64,000 bases of DNA from Tetrastigma voinierianum (Eukaryota; Streptophyta; Magnoliopsida; Vitales; Vitaceae), in assembly GCA_016808115.1 (NCBI GenBank), contig JAEQBH010001151.1, forward strand, positions 469,092 through 533,091. The letters run 5' to 3'. The notes below the pieces were generated by a model. That model made no database searches and was not told the DNA's origin. It saw nothing but the letters and a program-made list of their open reading frames with translations. Position numbers and translations under genes: made by a program. Shown piece after piece: positions 59,700-64,000 of this stretch; position 1 is the stretch's first letter; every line of letters starts with the position of its first letter.

Positions 59700-61121
59700 T
59701 GTAACACCCCGAAATATATCCAATCAGTTTTATAACAAGTTTAAGGTATAATATATGTTAATTTGAAATCTTCCTGAATTTATAATTGTTATGTGAAATG
59801 ATAACAACACGGAAATTAAATTCAAGAATCATGTGTATGGTAAATTGTAAACTAAGGACCCAAGGCATAAGACAAGAAGTTTATATGCCAAAATAGAATA
59901 AATGAGGAAATTTGAAGTGCAAATGAAGAGAGATAAAGGGCTTTTGAGCAAAACAGGAAAACTAACTAGAAATGCAAGGCCAAACAAGGCCTTAGACCAA
60001 ATTAGGATAAGACCAAACATCACAAATGAGATTGTTTGGTGCGGAGAAAAGAGAGAGTGAGAGAGAGACGCGGTTGTTGAAGGAGGTAGTCACCTTGGGT
60101 TTTATTTCTTCAAGCAAAGAGAAGGAAGGAAGGAAATGAGGGAAAAGTGTTTGAAGAAAGATAAGGTTGGGAACTCATCCTAACTTCTTGATATCTCGCT
60201 TGGGTTTTATCAAACCCTAAACTTGTATATGTGATTTTAATTATTTTAGTTCAGTTTCAGGTTGTTTTGAAGTTGTTTGAGTCAGGCTGTGGTCCTCAAT
60301 TGAGGAATGTTTGTATAAAGGAAATGTTAGCTTAGAGTTAAGATCCAAAATTTTCTCTTAAACTCATGTTTTTGTCTTCATAACTCATCCAAATTGAGTG
60401 ATTCAAATTTGTAACTAGACTTCTAGGATAAATGAATATCCTTGAAATAATGTATTCAAATTCCGATTCTACTTGACCTTAAAATTCACAAAGAAACCCC
60501 GTTTCAAGCAGCTTATGATACATTTTGGTGTTTTGGCACAGCTGTATTTAGCTATGTTGTGTTTCACTCATCCAAATTAAGATTCAAATTTCGTAAACTA
60601 GACTTAGAGAACAAATCTCTTGAATAATCAGATTCAAATAACCCCGCTGGATCCCAAAATTTGTTAAAATGAGCTACCGTTTGTAGGGAAATATTTCGGC
60701 GTAAAGTATTTGAAGTAAATAACAAAGCATGGTCGAGATATGTTATATGTTTTCCACTGTTATAAACTTAAAGACGAGTGTTTCATCCGTGGTATTGAAG
60801 AGTATATTCACAACATTTCGCATCCCAAGTAGGCCAACGCAGAAGAATAGAAGCCCAAATTCTAAATAGGTTTTGGATTTGTTTTTATGTAAATGTAGAG
60901 TTTTGTAATAGTGAAATCAGATAAGAACAAGTAAATGAGGACTCCAATATATGTATTATTATGAACACCACTACGGTGGTTGTTTTATATGTATATGTTA
61001 TAAGTTTTATTTTTTATGAAAATATATATAATCACCACCAATGACAAAACAGTTAAAGAGTCCCAATCCTATCAGGACCCTCACCAACCTCGTGCCAACA
61101 CCCGACTTGCTTTTGAAAGCG
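59700..61121 (+). repeat. Element B 3' LTR
   Basis: About 1422 bp starting TGTAACACCCCGAAATATAT. It aligns with the 5' LTR, including TTTATATGCCAAAATAGAAT (59880 and 40295), the GGAAGGAAGGA region and the duplicated module at 60377-60470 and 60565-60650. The last 60 bp are diverged, so the exact end, and the duplication GTGCA after it, are tentative. Confidence 0.85.
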
Positions 61122-61126
61122 GTGCA

Positions 61127-61499
61127 ATAGCTTCAGAGTTGGAAAATCCGCCCGATGTGGAACGGTTTTGTTTGGGAGCCTTCACTACATTTATTTTATT
61201 TTTATTTTTTAAAAATAGGAAATGAAGCAAGAACCAAAACCCTCATTGACCTGCTAGGAAAAAGCTATTCACAAAGCTAGATTTCCGGGTCCTGAATCAT
61301 GTTACTTATCGAAGGTACTCATGCGAGAGCAGCACCCCTCTAGTCTGAACTCTGGCTCTCTACTAATGAATTGGGTACATTGGAGACAATGGTTAGAGAA
61401 TAGTTAGGATGTGATAATGACATGAATCATATAGTCCTAAGTGGCTGCACGCACATGAATTCAACAATCGAATTCAATGGCACATACCCGGGGTCCCTG
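61127..61499. other. Flank of element B, no gene seen
   Basis: Mixed-composition sequence without a recognised coding frame. It does not continue the TCGCGAC palindrome array found on the other side of element B. Confidence 0.4.
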
Positions 61500-61977
61500 C
61501 CATGTGCTGCAAAAGGTTAGTTGATCGCCTAAAGCACACAACAACTATTCAAAACAAAACACCAAAATGTTAGACTAAAATTATATTCTAGGGTTTGTAA
61601 AAAATTCCATTAAAGTATAACACATAACACAGGATCTTTGATTTCATGATATTCACGTCATAAGTGTATCAAGAGTTTATTGTTACTAACCCGGATCAAT
61701 AATGACGAGTGGTCAAATCAAACTTGTTTGTTTCATCCCTTTCGCTCTTTCTTTTACAATCTCTCGACTATCAATGCAAGATGGTAAACATTTCTTCTCG
61801 TAGAAACCTCATGGGTAGGGAGAGGACCTTATATACATGGGTTTAAAATTCAAATTCAAACATTTAAATTTCCACCACTTCCATCAAGCGATGCAACCCA
61901 AACCAATTAATTATACCCTTTTATTTTATTTATTAAATCCTTTTATCACTCCGAAATATATATAAAAACATTCTTAC
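61500..61977 (-). mobile_element. Probable 3' LTR of a further minus-strand LTR element
   Basis: On the minus strand, a purine-rich AGAGGAGAA is followed by TGTAAGAATG at 61977, a polypurine tract and LTR start layout. A TATATAAGG box on the minus strand lies near 61828-61836, with a pyrimidine-rich leader after it. The other LTR end is not located; 61500 is a rough limit. Confidence 0.4.
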
Positions 61978-64000
61978 ATTCTCCTCTAACTCGTAGATAA
62001 TACATTTATGATTTAATAATATACTCGTCATAATGCGCATTACACATCTGCTATTCATTCATTCATAATTGGTACTATTACAAAGTCATAATTAAAGAAT
62101 AAGAACTAACGAGAGTCACGGCGCTGTATATCATTATTTATATAGTCCCTTCCATGTACTACAATTAGCTCCACACTTAACATGACCCGTAAAATGTAGG
62201 CTAATGAAGAAGGTCCACAATGTTCTCACAAACACTTTCCTTTAACATTCATCAGATGCAATTATGTATACAAAACAGAGATAAGGAGGCTCTCAAAACA
62301 TATAATTGAGGTCCGTAGGTTCAATAAAACAATCATCATGAGACTATTACTATAATGCCTGTAAGACTCATAATTTTCACGTGGCATTTAATGTCTTCTC
62401 AGGACACTACTTTGATCATTAAGTCCTCAAACATAAGTTTTGTACAATCAATAAATTTAACACTCTTGCTTATGAATTATCTCATATACAACAAACAAAT
62501 ATAAACCTTTATATCCTCAATAATCATAAAGCATTTGTTGTTGAAAGAGAATTGACAACGAATCTGTTCTTTTAGCACCTCTGGCCATAAAGTCAACAAA
62601 TCCAAAGTCAAAATAATATTCCCAGAACTATAATCCATAATTGGCGATATATTATATCATAATACATATTTTGATAGTAGATACTTATACTTTTACATAA
62701 TATTGTTCCTTTATATAATCATCAATTAATATTAGGAACAACAATAAAAAGATAAACTTTCAACTATCATTTGACATAATTAACTAAGAGCAATAAAAAG
62801 CATGCATGAATCATTAAGGTTCTATCATGATGCTCTAATCCATTCGATAACCCAAAAGTCTTTAAATATATACTTTGCAGCATAACTGACATTCATGTAA
62901 CTTCATATGGGACATCTAATCTTGTCTCAATCCATGCATTCAATATCTCAAAATCCTTAATATATATCATAGACAATTAATAATTTACATTACTTCATAT
63001 GTGATATCCTATCACATAATATTACCTCTTTTATATATCAGAGCATAAATTTTTAAGATCTTTTCATAAATTAATGCAATAAAATTTAATTCACTAATAA
63101 CTATCAAGACATAATCAACAATTTTGCTCCCACTCCATCTTTGTATTTATTTATTAAACACCTTATCTCTTAAGTCCAAATAACATTATGATATCATAAA
63201 GTCAAGATATCATGAACAAACATTGCAATATGTATGCCAATCCCAATCGACTTTCATGTAACTTTATTTGGTAGCTATGCTTGTTCTTAAATTTAATCAT
63301 AAAACATTACTCAAATCGCAAGATATGAGCCACTTAATGAAGTTATAAAATTCTCCATTTGGCTCATATTTACATTAATTAAGAAACAAACATGAAACAT
63401 TAATAAAATTAGAAGTTGAATAAACTGCAAGCAAATCCCATAACTAGATTCAAACAAATAATTTTAAAACGATACAAATACTATAACTCTCCTTGGGTAG
63501 ATATTGTAATATATAATACCTTATGACGCTTTTAGTACATACTTTTGATGGATATTCTTCATAGTTCATGTTAAAATTAAACTTGTAATCTTTTTGATGT
63601 ACAAATATAATTCTAACAAAAATTATAAGATATCGAGCAATGTTCATTATTCATAAGATGGTTAGTTTACCTTGGGTAAATTCTTAAATATCTTATAAAC
63701 TAATGAACTTCAATATACTCTTTCATCAAAGTACTTAAATTTGTTTCAAACATCCATAAGAAATGAGTAATTGAATAAAGATAAGTGTGTATTCCTTAAT
63801 TTGAAATTCATGAAACATTCAAATTCCTCGCCACTTTGGTGACTAGCGAACTTTACATGTGGGTAAACGAATTTCAAAAGTTACACTAACAAACATTTAC
63901 ATCATTAAATATGATTATCAAATCCTTCAAGTAGTCATTCTAATGACTAGCATACCATAAATGTCTTACCATACATGATAATATAATTATCATAAAACAT
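61978..64000. other. AT-rich stretch, no gene seen
   Basis: Very AT-rich, with no coding domain on either strand. Loosely repeated phrases (for example TTCATGTAACTTCATATGGG near 62893 and TTTCATGTAACTTTATTTGG near 63251) hint at internal duplication. If the LTR call at 61977 is right, this is the 3' internal part of that element, running off the window edge. Confidence 0.4.

Larger units (their letters stand above)
38279..61121 (+). mobile_element. Ty3/gypsy retrotransposon B, hit by several nested insertions
   Basis: The plus-strand order is 5' LTR, primer site, gag, protease, RT, RNase H, integrase, chromodomain, polypurine tract, 3' LTR, the order of chromoviruses. A candidate target duplication GTGCA is at 38274-38278 and 61122-61126; the 3' end is less certain because the LTR termini have diverged. 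Removing the insertions (38371-40191, 43039-43786, 44110-51954, 54142-59168 and their target duplications) leaves about 7.4 kb, a normal full length. Stops, frameshifts and lost key residues in gag, protease, RT and integrase show it is dead. Several stops fit C-to-T changes (for example TGG to TGA in the protease), the usual decay of methylated transposons. Confidence 0.88.

Overview
The window is nuclear DNA of a flowering plant, most likely a eudicot. It is AT-rich, its only host gene model has small introns with GT..AG borders, it carries a Stowaway-type MITE, and most of it is LTR retrotransposons nested in one another. No bacterial operon, plasmid, phage, CRISPR array or organellar block is visible. 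I cannot name the species.

Layout. 1-1.4 kb: the edge of an LTR element read on the minus strand. 1.4-6.6 kb: the only clear host locus, a two-domain jacalin-related lectin in at least five exons on the plus strand. Each domain carries one net frame change, so it is called a pseudogene unless those are assembly errors; a Stowaway-like MITE sits in an intron. 6.6-7.8 kb: an imperfect 0.6 kb direct duplication in which a short peptide frame is kept in both copies. 7.8-12.9 kb: mostly featureless, with one isolated exon resembling the peroxisomal import receptor PEX5. 12.9-14.15 kb: an LTR remnant and an unexplained GC-rich patch.

14.156-33.847 kb is one minus-strand Ty3/gypsy element (A). It has 3.1 kb LTRs, a tRNA-Met type primer site, a polypurine tract and a 5-bp target duplication (ATATT). 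It is split by a 3.17 kb solo LTR (duplication AATCT) inside the integrase zinc finger and by a Ty1/copia element between RNase H and integrase. 33.8-38.3 kb is AT-rich flank ending in an array of about fifteen copies of a palindrome related to AATGTCGCGACATT.

38.279-about 61.12 kb is a plus-strand Ty3/gypsy element (B). It has been hit by a solo LTR in its 5' LTR, a TIR element in its protease, a 7.8 kb reverse LTR insertion between protease and reverse transcriptase (itself interrupted), and an LTR in its integrase that holds another LTR in the opposite direction. Removing the insertions leaves about 7.4 kb, a normal size. 61.1-64 kb is AT-rich, with a probable further LTR boundary at 61,977.

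All transposon genes are broken by stops and frameshifts and nothing appears autonomous. The most unusual signals are non-coding: an array in several LTRs where a 14-15 nt core alternates with spacers that are pairwise reverse-complementary and change together between units (a covariation-like stem-loop pattern), the TCGCGAC palindrome array, and a twice-repeated module shared by the LTRs of two different gypsy elements.
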